A DNA stretch of 64,000 bases from Acidobacteriota bacterium (GCA_003225175.1 QIBA01000049.1:1-64000); one strand, 5' to 3'. Positions 1 to 9,533 are shown, counted from the first letter of the stretch. Numbers and translations: made by a program. Notes: a model not told the origin generated them from the sequence alone.

Positions 1-20
1 AAGGCAAAACGTCGAGTCTA

Positions 21-884
21 ATGTCCGCACAAAAACAGGTCAACGCTGCACGACACAAGATGTCTCCGGTAGGCAAGCCGAAGCTCGGGCAAAATTTCCT
101 GGTAGACGCAAACGCAGCACGACGCATCGTTGATGCCTTAGGCGACTCGCGGCAGTCTAACGTGGTGGAGATCGGGCCAGGACGCGGCGCTCTTACCCAT
201 CTGCTCGCCGAGCGTGCCCGCCATCTTTTCGCAATTGAATTCGATTCGATGCTGGCCCAGCGCTTGCGCGTCGCCTTCGCGAGTGCGAAGAATGTGGAGA
301 TCGTGGAAGCGGACTTCCTGAAGGTGCCACTCGAAGAACTGTTGCTCTCGCGTGGTGGTCAAGATCAACGCGCCAAGGTTGTCGGAAACATTCCGTACTA
401 CATCACTTCAGACATTGTCTTGCGTCTCTTTGGGCAATACACGTGGATTGAAACAATCGTACTTATGGTGCAAAAGGAGGTAGCGGATCGGCTCGCCGCT
501 GAACCAGGCACTCGCGATTATGGGTTGCTGACGGTAACGGCGAATCTTTTTGCGGATGTGGAGCAGCTCTTTACATTGCCGCCCGGAGCGTTCTCTCCAC
601 CCCCAAAGGTGTATTCGAGCGTGCTCCGCTTTCGGATTTCACCGAAGATTGCCGAATTGGGAGTTGATGCCCGGGAATTCCTCAATTTTTGCAAATTGGC
701 ATTCGCGCACAAGCGTAAGACTCTCTTTAACAACTTGCGCACTCGGTATGGAGGCAAGGAGATCCGCGAGGCAATCCAAGAAGCTGCGGCTGACCCCAAC
801 GCTCGTGCCGAAGCCCTGAGCTTGAGTGAGCTAGCGAAGATCCACTATGCCTTAGGCACTGCGCCTATAGGAAATCATCGGTGA
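21..884 (+). CDS. rsmA: 16S rRNA dimethyladenosine transferase RsmA/KsgA
   Basis: Predicted SAM-dependent methyltransferase that dimethylates the two adjacent adenosines in the 3'-terminal hairpin of 16S rRNA during 30S maturation in the cytoplasm. The 287-aa product has the family start (GQNFLVD, residues 23-29), the SAM-binding loop VEIGPGRG (49-56), the catalytic NIPYY motif near residue 122 and the FSPPPKV segment near 192. Its length is close to the usual 270-290 aa. ATG at 21 is used; an internal ATG at 60 would give a shorter N-terminus and cannot be excluded. The 3' end converges on and overlaps the next gene by 10 bp. Confidence 0.96.
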   Translation: MSAQKQVNAARHKMSPVGKPKLGQNFLVDANAARRIVDALGDSRQSNVVEIGPGRGALTHLLAERARHLFAIEFDSMLAQRLRVAFASAKNVEIVEADFLKVPLEELLLSRGGQDQRAKVVGNIPYYITSDIVLRLFGQYTWIETIVLMVQKEVADRLAAEPGTRDYGLLTVTANLFADVEQLFTLPPGAFSPPPKVYSSVLRFRISPKIAELGVDAREFLNFCKLAFAHKRKTLFNNLRTRYGGKEIREAIQEAAADPNARAEALSLSELAKIHYALGTAPIGNHR

Positions 885-2506
885 TTGCCGCCCGAGTGTC
901 CGCCGCCACCGCCTCCACTCGATCCATGTGACATCGATCCGCCACCAGACGATGGGGACGCTGAGCGCGACGAACCCATGGACCCTGAAGCTCCCATAGG
1001 CCGCGACTCCATACGCATGCTCGGAGTTCGCGGGGATTCCATTCTGGGACTCATTGACGGACTCGGATGATTCTCAGAATGCATCGGTGACGAATGGCCA
1101 GCGGGCTGCCGTCCCGCTGAGGGAACTTGCATGGCCTGCCGGGAACGATTTAGTTCAAAGTTGCGGTGATCTCGTTCCATGCGCTCATTCCGCAGAGCGT
1201 CCGAGCGACGCAGCGCGTCATTCGTCTGATTCACTCGCCCAGAGCCCGCAACTGTGGTCGTCGGGAACGTGCCTACGATCGTTCCTGCCGGTGCGGAGGT
1301 ACCCGAGGTGAAGCCAGATGCCGGAACCGTCGTCTGCGATTGGGCTTGGCGCAGCACCTGCCTGCTGGCATCCGTCTCTTTCACTGCGTGAGGCCAACGG
1401 TGCTCTAATGCGTCATTGTCGATCACGACTCTGCGTGGCACTGGCATCTGCGTTCCGCCATTGACAGCAATTACTGGTGGACCGTGATGCGGAGCCTCGG
1501 GATGATGGTAGTTCGGCGGGCGATTATGCACGGGAGGCACCGTGTGCCAGGAGTTCCAGTGATTTCCAGGAGCCCAGCACCATCCCCGGCCATTCACGAA
1601 CTGCCATGACCCATATCGATACGGAGCCCAACCCCACGGATAACTCGAAACGAACAAATATCCCGAGCCGGGATAAGACATCCAGTAGCCGTCGGCAAAG
1701 GGATCCCAACCCAATGACGCAGACGCTGGACGCCACATGTAGCCGTATCCGGGAACATAGAAGTAGTCGCCGTAAGAACTTAAATCGGAAAGCCCATAGA
1801 CAAGGCTGTTGTTGGTACCTGTAAGAGCCGTGCTCGAAACTACGTCGTCATGATTCTTGACCCGCTCGCCGTCCCAATTGTCGTAGTTCTCTACGTCGAT
1901 ATTCCTGGCGAGATAATAACGGCTGGGATCATCGTCATCGAGACGAATTGTCTCTCCCTTTCGCACTGCGACTTCAGCCGCCGTTCCGTTAGAAACCTGC
2001 ACCTCGCCACCGAGCACCGCTAATTCAACCTCATGCTGGTCCGCAGAAATGCGGAAGTGCGCTGCTTTCAACAGATCAATTCGATCGCGTCCGGCAGTGA
2101 GCTGGAACCTGTCTTGATCGCGATGACGCATATCAAGATAGGCGGTTCCGTGCTGTAGCTCCACCGAAGTATTGCGCCCACCATTGGAATCCAAGCTCAA
2201 ATCCGAAAACACGATGAGTGTATCGGGCGTGAGTCGAATGGAGCTGCCATCCTCGAACTCGGCTTCGGCTTGACCGTCGCGTGCCCATAGTTTCCATCCG
2301 TGTGAGACGGGCATGTTCATGTACGCGGTATTGAACCCGCGGCCGTCGCCTTTGTCGAGCTCCACGTCGCCATCGACATAGCTCAAGCGCACGATGCGCG
2401 CATGCGAATCCGCTAGCAGCGGTACAGCCAGACTTAGACAGAGAAAAATGAGGAAGGCAGGAAAGACGCGAACGCAGCGGGACGAGCCTAATGCCAAACT
2501 GGACAT
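875..2506 (-). CDS. FecR-domain secreted protein with DUF6600-like Trp/Tyr/Gly repeats
   Basis: A 543-aa exported protein of unproven role. Visible in order: a signal peptide (about residues 1-32, hydrophobic core ending LLADS), a FecR-like beta-rich domain (about 40-200), a Trp/Tyr/Gly-rich segment with YGYMWRP, DPFADGYW and GWAPYRYG-type motifs (about 250-320), and a long low-complexity tail rich in Ser, Met, Pro and Gly ending in a Gly/His cluster. FecR domains are periplasmic sensors in iron uptake, but no sigma factor or TonB receptor is adjacent, so a cell-envelope structural role is as likely. ATG 2506 follows a GGGAG ribosome site. The 3' end overlaps rsmA convergently. Confidence 0.85.
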   Translation of the reverse strand: MSSLALGSSRCVRVFPAFLIFLCLSLAVPLLADSHARIVRLSYVDGDVELDKGDGRGFNTAYMNMPVSHGWKLWARDGQAEAEFEDGSSIRLTPDTLIVFSDLSLDSNGGRNTSVELQHGTAYLDMRHRDQDRFQLTAGRDRIDLLKAAHFRISADQHEVELAVLGGEVQVSNGTAAEVAVRKGETIRLDDDDPSRYYLARNIDVENYDNWDGERVKNHDDVVSSTALTGTNNSLVYGLSDLSSYGDYFYVPGYGYMWRPASASLGWDPFADGYWMSYPGSGYLFVSSYPWGWAPYRYGSWQFVNGRGWCWAPGNHWNSWHTVPPVHNRPPNYHHPEAPHHGPPVIAVNGGTQMPVPRRVVIDNDALEHRWPHAVKETDASRQVLRQAQSQTTVPASGFTSGTSAPAGTIVGTFPTTTVAGSGRVNQTNDALRRSDALRNERMERDHRNFELNRSRQAMQVPSAGRQPAGHSSPMHSENHPSPSMSPRMESPRTPSMRMESRPMGASGSMGSSRSASPSSGGGSMSHGSSGGGGGGHSGGNHR

Positions 2507-2565
2507 ACCGGGCTCCCTAAGTAGCTCAATATATTAGAACACTTTCTGAAGGCCAGCGTTGCGAG

Positions 2566-3306
2566 TTATTGAACTGGGTTGGGAGCAGCTGCCAGGCCAG
2601 CCCGGCCTAGAATTCGCTGTGCGGCTTGCTGAGCGATGTGCAGGACCGTGCGATCCGCCGCGATCCGTTGCAGCATTGGCGCAATCGCCTGGACTTCGTA
2701 AAGGTGTCCATCCTTGGAGAGAGCGTCCATGGCCTTGAGATCCTGATCGAGAGATAGCTTGTCGAAGCGACGGTCAAAGTCCAGTTTGCGGCCGCTCTCG
2801 ATGGTTAGAGAAATGCCTTGAAAGATCTCCGTAAGCTGCTGGATAGATGGATTCTCAGAGTAGTTGTAGGTGGTCGAGGTATGACGGCTAGCGTCTTGGA
2901 AGCTCAGCGTCTTGCTCCCCGTTTGAGCAATCGGATGCGCAGTGAAATCAAACTGCCCGTCAAAAAACTTGACCTGCTCCGCCAAGACAAAAATCTTCTC
3001 TCGTATCGCGTCCGTCGCCTGGAACTGCTTCGTAAAGCGGTCCTGCGACGCCGCATCGGCGGCCTGGACCGACTGCTCAACGTTGCTCTCTACTGGCTGA
3101 TTCCGTTCTTGAGTCTGGCTCAATGAATGGTCATCGGAAACGTAATCCACCTGACCGCCGCGGTGGACAGTCACGATGTAGTCGGAAGGCTTCCCGTATT
3201 TCCATGAAAAGTTGAATATGACTGCTGCATCCTGTTGCTGCGCCTGCAGTTGGCTAGCAATGAGACAGATCACGGAATACCCGGCAAACCGCCGAAGAAC
3301 GCTCAT
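2566..3306 (-). CDS. Hypothetical secreted protein downstream of ruvC
   Basis: Unrecognised 246-aa protein with an N-terminal signal peptide (hydrophobic run SVICLIASQLQAQ, cleavage likely after QAQ). The mature part contains FNFSWKYGKPSDYIVTVHRGG near the N-terminus, a polar middle, and a helical C-terminus. ATG 3306 is chosen because it overlaps the ruvC stop codon as ATGA, implying translational coupling; the in-frame ATG at 3360 would lie deep inside ruvC. Probably translocated to the periplasm. No function is assigned, and its coupling to a DNA-repair gene may be no more than operon packing. Confidence 0.75.
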   Translation of the reverse strand: MSVLRRFAGYSVICLIASQLQAQQQDAAVIFNFSWKYGKPSDYIVTVHRGGQVDYVSDDHSLSQTQERNQPVESNVEQSVQAADAASQDRFTKQFQATDAIREKIFVLAEQVKFFDGQFDFTAHPIAQTGSKTLSFQDASRHTSTTYNYSENPSIQQLTEIFQGISLTIESGRKLDFDRRFDKLSLDQDLKAMDALSKDGHLYEVQAIAPMLQRIAADRTVLHIAQQAAQRILGRAGLAAAPNPVQ

Positions 3307-3809
3307 CCGCGACTTGCCACCTCGTAGCGCTTCAGCGTCGCATGTGTGTGCAGATGGCATATAGCAATCGCGAGGGCATCCGCAGCATCGGCAGGGCGCG
3401 GCAGTTCGGGAAGGTTTAATAAGTGTGCGACCATATGCTGGACCTGAATCTTTTCGGCTTTGCCATATCCCACGACAGCAGACTTGATCGATAGCGGTGA
3501 ATATTCTGCGACTTCGAGCCCCGCTGAGGAAGCGGCAAGCATAGCAACCCCCCGAACCTGCCCCAGTTTCAGCGCCGACTTGGCATTCACTGAGTAGAAC
3601 ACCTCTTCGATCGCGACCATCTGCGGAGAGGTCGAAAAGATCAGATGCGAAAGCTCTGTAAACACCGTCGACAGACGCTTTGCCATTGACTCGCGTCTTG
3701 AGAGCCGAATCGCTCCGGCCATCACAAAAGCGAGGCGCCCATCGGCATGCTGCTCCACGATTCCGTAGCCCGTGTATTCAGTGCCGCAATCGATGCCGAG
3801 GACCCGCAT
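3303..3809 (-). CDS. ruvC: Crossover junction endodeoxyribonuclease RuvC
   Basis: Holliday-junction resolvase that cuts recombination intermediates symmetrically, normally with the RuvAB branch-migration motor. The 168-aa product has the RNase-H-like fold signature: GIDCGTEYTGYG at the N-terminus with the first acidic ligand D7, the IEEVF segment with E68, and the C-terminal DAADALAIAICHLH segment supplying the last acidic residues. Length is typical. ruvA and ruvB are not in the window. First gene of a two-gene unit with the coupled secreted protein downstream. Confidence 0.95.
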   Translation of the reverse strand: MRVLGIDCGTEYTGYGIVEQHADGRLAFVMAGAIRLSRRESMAKRLSTVFTELSHLIFSTSPQMVAIEEVFYSVNAKSALKLGQVRGVAMLAASSAGLEVAEYSPLSIKSAVVGYGKAEKIQVQHMVAHLLNLPELPRPADAADALAIAICHLHTHATLKRYEVASRG

Positions 3810-3994
3810 TGCTCCGAGTTTAACTCAAGGAAGGCAGGCTGTCGGCTCTCAGCTGTCAGCTTTCGGCCGGTTAGCTTCAGTGCGCTCACTATCCTCCGTA
3901 CTGGCCGATCGCCGACTGCCGATCACCGACGGCCCTTCTGTATGCCTTCGGTTGATACACCTTTCACCTCTGATTTAGCTTGTAGTTACTCCGC
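3810..3994. repeat. Intergenic stretch with degenerate short inverted repeats
   Basis: A 185-bp gap between divergent ruvC and trpD. It carries imperfect palindromic words such as GGCTCTCAGCTGTCAGC and GCCGATCGCCGACTGCCGATC, resembling the decayed repeat DNA seen at other gene borders here. Promoters of both genes should lie in it, but I see no clear -35/-10 pair. Confidence 0.4.
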
Positions 3995-5047
3995 ATGATC
4001 CTTGAGGCCCTACATCAGGTCGCGAACCACCGCGAATCGCTCTCGCGCGACGCGGCGCGCGAGGTTATGTCGGAGATTCTCAGCGGAGGGGCTACAGACG
4101 CGCAGATCGCGGCGCTCTTGGTCGCGCTTCATATGAAGGGCGAGACCGTGGAGGAGATCGTCGGCTTCGCGGAGGCGATCCGCAAAGCAGCGGCTCCGCT
4201 GAAGGTCCACAATTTTGCCCTCGATGTCAGTGGGACTGAGCGTGACGCTCTCGTCGACACCTGCGGTACAGGCGGTGATGCCAGCGGGACCTTCAATATC
4301 TCGACTGCGACGGCGCTGACCGTGGCTGGCGCCGGCGTTCGCGTTGCCAAGCACGGCAACCGCAGCGTCACGTCCAAGTGTGGGTCGGCGGATGTAGTTG
4401 AGGCTCTGGGAATCAACATTACGTTGCCACCGGCGCGCGTTGCCGAGTGCCTGGAAACGGTCGGCATAGCTTTCCTGTTTGCGCCATCGATGCATTCGGC
4501 AATGAAGTATGTACAGCCGGCCCGACGTGAACTGCGGCTGCGGACGGTATTCAATCTACTAGGTCCGCTATGCAATCCGGCGCACGCGTCGGCTCAGGTG
4601 GTTGGAGTCTACTCTGCGTCACTTGTAGGGAAACTCGCACAAGCGCTGCAGATGTTGGGACTGCATCGCGCGCTGGTTGTTCATGGCAGCGATGGCTTGG
4701 ACGAGATCACCATCACCGGCCTAACCCATATCGCCGAAGTCAGAAATGGCCAGATCCGGCATTACGATGTCTCGCCCGAAGAGTTCGGATTGCGCACTGC
4801 TCCCATCTCAGAGATACAGGGTGGCGACACGAAGGCAAATGCTGAGATCATCCGCCGCATTGTAGACGGAGAGAAATCTCCGCGGCGTGATGTGGTATTG
4901 CTCAACGCCGCCGCAGCGTTGGTCGTTGCAGGGCGGGCCGATTCCATGTCGGAAGCAATGCCGATGGTTGCGGAGTCACTCGACTCCGGAGCAGCTCGCG
5001 AGAAGCTGGTAAAGCTGGTCGAGTTTACTTCGAGTAAGTGGGCCTAA
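3995..5047 (+). CDS. trpD: Anthranilate phosphoribosyltransferase TrpD
   Basis: Second step of tryptophan synthesis: transfers phosphoribosyl from PRPP to anthranilate in the cytoplasm. The 350-aa protein shows the PRPP-binding DTCGTGGD motif near residue 90, NISTATAL after it, the [21 protein letters not shown] block near 120-140 that binds anthranilate and metal, and the [13 protein letters not shown] block of the second domain. Length is usual for the family. No other trp biosynthesis gene is adjacent, so the pathway is split in this genome. The reading frame is intact. Confidence 0.96.
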   Translation: MILEALHQVANHRESLSRDAAREVMSEILSGGATDAQIAALLVALHMKGETVEEIVGFAEAIRKAAAPLKVHNFALDVSGTERDALVDTCGTGGDASGTFNISTATALTVAGAGVRVAKHGNRSVTSKCGSADVVEALGINITLPPARVAECLETVGIAFLFAPSMHSAMKYVQPARRELRLRTVFNLLGPLCNPAHASAQVVGVYSASLVGKLAQALQMLGLHRALVVHGSDGLDEITITGLTHIAEVRNGQIRHYDVSPEEFGLRTAPISEIQGGDTKANAEIIRRIVDGEKSPRRDVVLLNAAAALVVAGRADSMSEAMPMVAESLDSGAAREKLVKLVEFTSSKWA

Positions 5048-5096
5048 GAGACACCGCTTCCTCCTATAGAATCAGAACTCGAAGCTCACCTTCACC

Positions 5097-5939
5097 ATGC
5101 CGCGCTACGAATACCGCACGCTCCATCCTGACGCCGAGAAGAGTTTTCTCGCCTGGATCGATCATCTCGACAAGGAATTCTCCAATCCCGATCCGGCTCA
5201 TCGCAGCGTGGTCGTGCGCGACGCGCTCCACCAGATCTATCTAGGTCGTCCCTATGTACCGGAAGATGAGAATGAAGAGTACGACAACGCTTCGGTCACT
5301 TCCCAACTCTCAGCGCGAGCTTTGACGCACTCATTCGACCCGCGGAATGCCACACTCGAGCCTGAGTATTACGGCGACGTCGATCCCCTTCGATACGCGC
5401 CGCGCAAGCCCCTCATCTGGTTCTGGATGATGTTCGATCGCTCTCCGCTAGGCCTCAATCACTGGCTGGGATATCGCATGCGCTACATGGTCGCCAAACA
5501 CGTGTTCAAGTCGCTTGGCAAGAATGTGAAGCTCTTTCACGGAATTGAAGTTTCGTTCGGCTACAACCTCACGATCGAGGACAACTGCGTCATCCACAAA
5601 TATGTTCTCCTCGACGACCGCGGCGAGCTCATCGTTCGCGAGGGAAGCTCCATCTCCGATTACGCAAATGTTTACTCGCATGCGCACGATTTGAACGACT
5701 CAATGATAGTGAGCAACCATAAGACGGTTATCGGTCCACGCGCTCGCGTGACCTATCACGCAACCGTGCTCAGCGGAGTCACCGTTGGCGAGCAAGGAAT
5801 CGTTGGCTCGATGGGAGTCGCCACCAAAGATGTTGAGCCGTATAACGTGGTGGCAGGAATTCCAGCCAAGACCGTTAAAGTGAAGACAATCGCCCCAGAG
5901 GCAAGAGGAGACAGGGTACAGCGGTCGGGACAACGCTGA
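5097..5939 (+). CDS. Left-handed beta-helix (hexapeptide) acyltransferase
   Basis: A 280-aa protein whose C-terminal half (about residues 140-265) is a hexapeptide-repeat acyltransferase of the maltose/galactoside O-acetyltransferase type, ending in the VVAGIPAKTVKVK signature. The repeats IEDNCVIHKYV, VREGSSISDYANVYSHAHD and VGEQGIVGSMGVATKDV form the coil, and the SHAHD His is the likely catalytic base. An N-terminal region of about 130 aa of unknown function precedes it and contains an aromatic amphipathic stretch (PLIWFWMMF) that may bind membrane. The acceptor could be a glycan or cell-envelope sugar; it cannot be read from the sequence. Confidence 0.85.
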   Translation: MPRYEYRTLHPDAEKSFLAWIDHLDKEFSNPDPAHRSVVVRDALHQIYLGRPYVPEDENEEYDNASVTSQLSARALTHSFDPRNATLEPEYYGDVDPLRYAPRKPLIWFWMMFDRSPLGLNHWLGYRMRYMVAKHVFKSLGKNVKLFHGIEVSFGYNLTIEDNCVIHKYVLLDDRGELIVREGSSISDYANVYSHAHDLNDSMIVSNHKTVIGPRARVTYHATVLSGVTVGEQGIVGSMGVATKDVEPYNVVAGIPAKTVKVKTIAPEARGDRVQRSGQR

Positions 5940-6010
5940 TCCACCCTCCTTTTTCCCTGTTCCCTCCCCTGTAACCTCTCCCCTATTCCCTGTTACCATC
6001 GACTTTCCGC
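5940..6010. repeat. Pyrimidine-rich low-complexity intergenic repeat
   Basis: About 60 bp of CCCT/TTCCC-type runs (for example TTTTTCCCTGTTCCCTCCCC) between the acyltransferase and the protease gene. Strongly strand-asymmetric, with no coding potential visible. It looks like a decayed simple-sequence repeat. Confidence 0.5.
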
Positions 6011-6691
6011 ATGAATTTGCATGCTGTCATTGTCGTTTTCGACATCATCGTCTTCCTTTTTGCCATCAGCGTGCACGAATCAGCACACGCATGGATGGCA
6101 AATCGACTGGGCGATCCTACGGCGCGAATGCTTGGTCGCATTAGCCTGAATCCCATCAGACACATCGACCTTTTTGGCACGATTCTGCTTCCGCTGATCG
6201 CGGCAATCACTGGAGCTCCGCTCCTGGGATGGGCAAAACCTACGCCGGTTGACACACGGAACTTCAAGCATCTTGTGCGGGATGACATTCTTACTTCGCT
6301 CATTGGTCCTATCAGCAACTTCATCGTTGCCGTTGGCTGCTTTCTCTTTTTGGGAATTATCGCGAAGACGTCGCCCACAGGTCATCGTGTTGTACACGAC
6401 ATTGTTGCGAGCGGATCGCTCAACACAGGCACCATACTCACGCCATTCGCGGCGCTTCTATACGAAGGAATATTCATTAACGTACTTCTCGGCATTTTTA
6501 ATCTGATTCCCTTGCCGCCACTTGATGGCAGTCATGTCCTGCGTCATTTCCTGCCGGACGGAGTGCGCCGTATGTTTGACATGGCAGGAATCGCGATCTT
6601 GTGGATACTCGTCCTCTTGAGAGTGCCGTTTCTCGGACCTTTGCTCGGACCTGCGATGGACATCTTTAGAAATAATCTAATGAGACTTTGA
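6011..6691 (+). CDS. Site-2 protease family (M50) intramembrane metalloprotease
   Basis: Predicted zinc metalloprotease embedded in the inner membrane. The 226-aa protein has the HExxH zinc motif (HESAH, residues 21-25) in the first transmembrane helix and the NLIPLPPLDGSHVL segment near 165-177 providing the third ligand (Asp). Several hydrophobic helices surround these. It is the short form without PDZ domain, so it is not the RseP type. The substrate is unknown. Its stop codon overlaps the trpS start as TGATG, so it heads a trpS-scpA-scpB-rluB run. Confidence 0.92.
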   Translation: MNLHAVIVVFDIIVFLFAISVHESAHAWMANRLGDPTARMLGRISLNPIRHIDLFGTILLPLIAAITGAPLLGWAKPTPVDTRNFKHLVRDDILTSLIGPISNFIVAVGCFLFLGIIAKTSPTGHRVVHDIVASGSLNTGTILTPFAALLYEGIFINVLLGIFNLIPLPPLDGSHVLRHFLPDGVRRMFDMAGIAILWILVLLRVPFLGPLLGPAMDIFRNNLMRL

Positions 6692-7806
6692 TGGATCAGG
6701 CCTCTTCTCAAGCCTCTACTCTCACCCCGAACTCGACGATTTCCGGACGAAAGCAGCGCATTCTGAGCGGCATGCGCTCCACCGGAAAGCTGCACCTCGG
6801 CAACTATGTGGGCGCCCTCGCGAACTGGGTGAAGCTGCAGGAAAACTACGATTCTTTTTTCTTCATCGCTGACTGGCATGCACTAACCAGCGATTACGCT
6901 GACACCTCACTCATTAAGCAAAATTCGATTGAGGTGATGCTCGACTACCTGGCAGCCGGACTCGATCCGCAGAAGTGCACGATGTTCATCCAATCGCATG
7001 TGCCGCAGCATGCGGAGTTGCATTTGTTGCTCTCGATGATCACTCCACTTGGATGGCTGGAGCGCGTTCCCACTTATAAGGAGCAGCAGCAAAATATTCG
7101 TGAGAAGGACCTGAATACCTACGGCTTTCTCGGCTATCCGCTACTGCAATCCGCGGACATCATGATCTATCAAGCCCATTTCGTGCCGGTGGGCGAAGAT
7201 CAGGTCCCACACATCGAGATCACGCGGGAAATTGCACGTCGCTTCAACGGCTTTTACCCGCGCGTGGTTAAGTCGGGCGATCCCGATGCGAGGCGCACGT
7301 ATGTCTTTCCGGAGCCTCAGGCGCTGCTGACGCCTTCACCCAAGCTGCCCGGCACCGATGGACGCAAGATGTCGAAGTCCTATGGGAACTCAATTCTGAT
7401 GAGTGATCCCGAGCCGCTGATTCGGCAGAAGCTGAAGACGATGGTCACCGATCCGGCGCGAGTGCGCCGCAGTGATCCCGGCAATCCCGATGTCTGCCCG
7501 GTCGGCGATGTGCACAAAATTTTTAGCAGCAAAGATACTCTGCAAAAGGTATACGCTGGATGTCGCAGTGCCGGCATTGGCTGTATCGAATGCAAAGGAT
7601 GGGCCGCGGATGCACTCGTATCAGTGCTGAATCCGATGCAGGAGCGCCGCCGGCACTACGAGAAAAATCCACGCGAAGTATGGGAAGTGCTGGAAGATGG
7701 AACGAGTCGGGCAAGCCGCGCAGCCGAAGTAACGATGGAAGAGGTTCGCGCAGCGATGAGGATGTCAAAGCATTACGAAGAGCCAGTCGAAGGAGCCGCA
7801 CAGTAG
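6691..7806 (+). CDS. trpS: Tryptophanyl-tRNA synthetase
   Basis: Class I aminoacyl-tRNA synthetase that charges tRNA-Trp. The 371-aa protein has the HLGN version of the HIGH motif near residue 36 (STGKLHLGNYVGAL) and KMSKS at about 226-230. It is somewhat longer than the common 330-aa form; the extra residues fall partly before KMSKS and partly in a C-terminal region containing CIECKGWAAD. ATG 6691 is preferred over the in-frame TTG one codon upstream because it makes a TGATG junction with the protease gene. scpA starts 3 bp after the stop. Confidence 0.95.
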   Translation: MDQASSQASTLTPNSTISGRKQRILSGMRSTGKLHLGNYVGALANWVKLQENYDSFFFIADWHALTSDYADTSLIKQNSIEVMLDYLAAGLDPQKCTMFIQSHVPQHAELHLLLSMITPLGWLERVPTYKEQQQNIREKDLNTYGFLGYPLLQSADIMIYQAHFVPVGEDQVPHIEITREIARRFNGFYPRVVKSGDPDARRTYVFPEPQALLTPSPKLPGTDGRKMSKSYGNSILMSDPEPLIRQKLKTMVTDPARVRRSDPGNPDVCPVGDVHKIFSSKDTLQKVYAGCRSAGIGCIECKGWAADALVSVLNPMQERRRHYEKNPREVWEVLEDGTSRASRAAEVTMEEVRAAMRMSKHYEEPVEGAAQ

Positions 7807-7809
7807 CTC

Positions 7810-8616
7810 ATGCCTGAGATGCCGATCATCAACCGCGAACCCAGCGAGTTTCCTTTCGCCGTGAGTGTCGGCACCGTTTTTGAGGGGCCGCTGGATTTGC
7901 TGCTCGACCTGATTCGTAAGCAGGATATCGACATCTACGACATTCCCATCGCCAAGATCACGGCGCAGTATCTCGGCTACGTCGAAAATCTGAAGCAGCT
8001 CGACGTGGACGTAGCGGCGGAGTTCATCTACATGGCCGCCCTGCTCATTCACATCAAGTCAAAGATGCTTTTGCCGCATGATCCCGACGCTCCTGCGGAA
8101 GTGCAAGAGGACCCGCGCAATGAGCTGGTTGAGCGCCTGCTTGAACACGAGAAATTCAAAAGCGCGGCGCAGATGCTTCTGCAGAAGCAGCAGATTGAAG
8201 AAGCTGTCTGGAGCAATCCCGCACTGAAGGACTTCAAAGAAGATGAAGGCGCCGAGCCGGAACTGGCCGCCGACGTTGTCGACCTGGTGCGAACCTTCCA
8301 ACAGATTCTCGATCGTGTGCGTGAGCGTCCCATTATTCAGATTGATCAGGACGTTGTCACAGTCTCGCAGATGATCGACTATCTTCGCCGACGGCTGCTG
8401 CTTGAAGACAAGCCGCTGCGTCTGAAACGCCTGCTGCAGCCCATGCAATCACGCAACGCGCTCGTGTGTACCTTCCTTGCCATTCTGGAACTCGTGCGCT
8501 TGCAGGCGATCCTGCTGCGGCAGGAGAGGGTGTTTGGCGAGATACTGATTAAGAAGCACGAGAATTTCGAAGCCGTGATGGGTGAAGGTGCGGCCGTTCG
8601 GGACGACTGGAAATGA
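7810..8616 (+). CDS. scpA: Segregation and condensation protein A (kleisin)
   Basis: Kleisin subunit of the SMC-ScpAB condensin, which compacts and segregates the chromosome. The 268-aa protein begins with the family signature FEGPLDLLLDLIRKQDIDIYDIPI (spread over about residues 22-50), followed by a helical region and a C-terminal winged-helix segment (LVCTFLAILELVRLQAILL) that contacts SMC. Length is typical. It sits 3 bp after trpS and ahead of scpB, the common arrangement. smc is not in the window. Confidence 0.94.
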   Translation: MPEMPIINREPSEFPFAVSVGTVFEGPLDLLLDLIRKQDIDIYDIPIAKITAQYLGYVENLKQLDVDVAAEFIYMAALLIHIKSKMLLPHDPDAPAEVQEDPRNELVERLLEHEKFKSAAQMLLQKQQIEEAVWSNPALKDFKEDEGAEPELAADVVDLVRTFQQILDRVRERPIIQIDQDVVTVSQMIDYLRRRLLLEDKPLRLKRLLQPMQSRNALVCTFLAILELVRLQAILLRQERVFGEILIKKHENFEAVMGEGAAVRDDWK

Positions 8617-8645
8617 ACGACTTTTTTGCCGTCGTATGCTGAATG

Positions 8646-8670
8646 GTAGAGACGCAGATGCCGCCTCTAC
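8646..8670. repeat. Copy of the GTAGAGACGCAG palindromic repeat
   Basis: Imperfect palindrome between scpA and scpB, reading GTAGAGACGCAG then CCGCCTCTAC around a short centre. Related copies occur at 9487-9511, 15174-15198, 15247-15272 and 57026-57047. This is one of two dispersed palindromic families in the window. Confidence 0.55.
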
Positions 8671-8689
8671 TATGCTTTACGAGTAACCG

Positions 8690-9490
8690 ATGAGCCTTAA
8701 AGCAAAAATCGAAGCCATTATTTACGCTGCCGAAGAACCGGTCATACTCGAGCAGATACTCTCGGTCGTCGCAGACGAGATTTCTGCAGAGCTCGGATCT
8801 CAACCTTCCGAGGCTCCACTGCCGATGCAAATAGTCGAGAACGACGGCCATCCGACAGAATCGGATGAGACGCTCTCCGACGCGAAGCAGGAAGCGAAGC
8901 AACATCGCGAGCGCAGCCGCCGACGTGTTCGTGAAGTCCTCGACGAGCTGGTGAAGGAATACGACTCGTCTGAGCACGGCATGGAGATCCGGCAGGTTGC
9001 GGGCGGTTACCGGATGTCGACCAAACCGGAGCATCATGACGCGGTGCGCTCCTTCGCCAAGAGTCTGAAGCCGCCGATCCGACTTTCGCTGCAGGCATTG
9101 GAGACACTCGCCGTTATCGCCTACAAGCAGCCGGTCACAGCGCCCGAGATCAGTGAAATCCGCGGAGTCGATTGCAGCGGAGTGCTCGCGAACTTGATTG
9201 CGCGTAAGCTGATTACAACCGCCGGTCGAAAGCAGGTGATCGGGCGTCCGATTCTGTATAAAACAACGAAAGACTTTCTATTACGCTTCGGCCTGAAAGA
9301 CATCAACGAACTTCCGAGCATCGAAGAATTTGAGAAGCTGACCTCGGCAGCGCAGAGCGATCTGTTCGTCGAAGGCCGTGCCGACACGAATGGCGCCGAC
9401 GGTTCTTCTTCTTCCGTAAGCGAAATTACAGACCAGCAACAAGCCTCGATGCCGCAAGACGAGCACTTGGATACAAAAGCAGCGTCGTAG
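8690..9490 (+). CDS. scpB: Segregation and condensation protein B
   Basis: Partner of ScpA in the condensin complex. The 266-aa protein has two winged-helix domains: residues about 1-90, then about 115-195 with the family signature LSLQALETLAVIAYKQPVTAPEI and RGVDCSGVLANLIARKLI. The N-terminal domain carries a charged insertion (about 45-75). The C-terminal 45 residues are acidic and low in complexity (NGADGSSSSVSEITDQQQ), probably disordered. Its stop TAG lies inside a copy of the GTAGAGACGCAG palindrome, as does the stop of the large cytochrome at 15269. Confidence 0.92.
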   Translation: MSLKAKIEAIIYAAEEPVILEQILSVVADEISAELGSQPSEAPLPMQIVENDGHPTESDETLSDAKQEAKQHRERSRRRVREVLDELVKEYDSSEHGMEIRQVAGGYRMSTKPEHHDAVRSFAKSLKPPIRLSLQALETLAVIAYKQPVTAPEISEIRGVDCSGVLANLIARKLITTAGRKQVIGRPILYKTTKDFLLRFGLKDINELPSIEEFEKLTSAAQSDLFVEGRADTNGADGSSSSVSEITDQQQASMPQDEHLDTKAAS

Positions 9491-9511
9491 AGACGCAGCA
9501 TGCTGCATCTC
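9487..9511. repeat. GTAGAGACGCAG palindrome at the scpB stop codon
   Basis: Near-perfect palindrome (AGACGCAGCATGCTGCATCT core) whose leading TAG is the scpB stop codon. Capable of forming an RNA hairpin at the 3' end of scpB. Confidence 0.6.
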
Positions 9512-9533
9512 GGCCATGCAGTAGGTAAACACC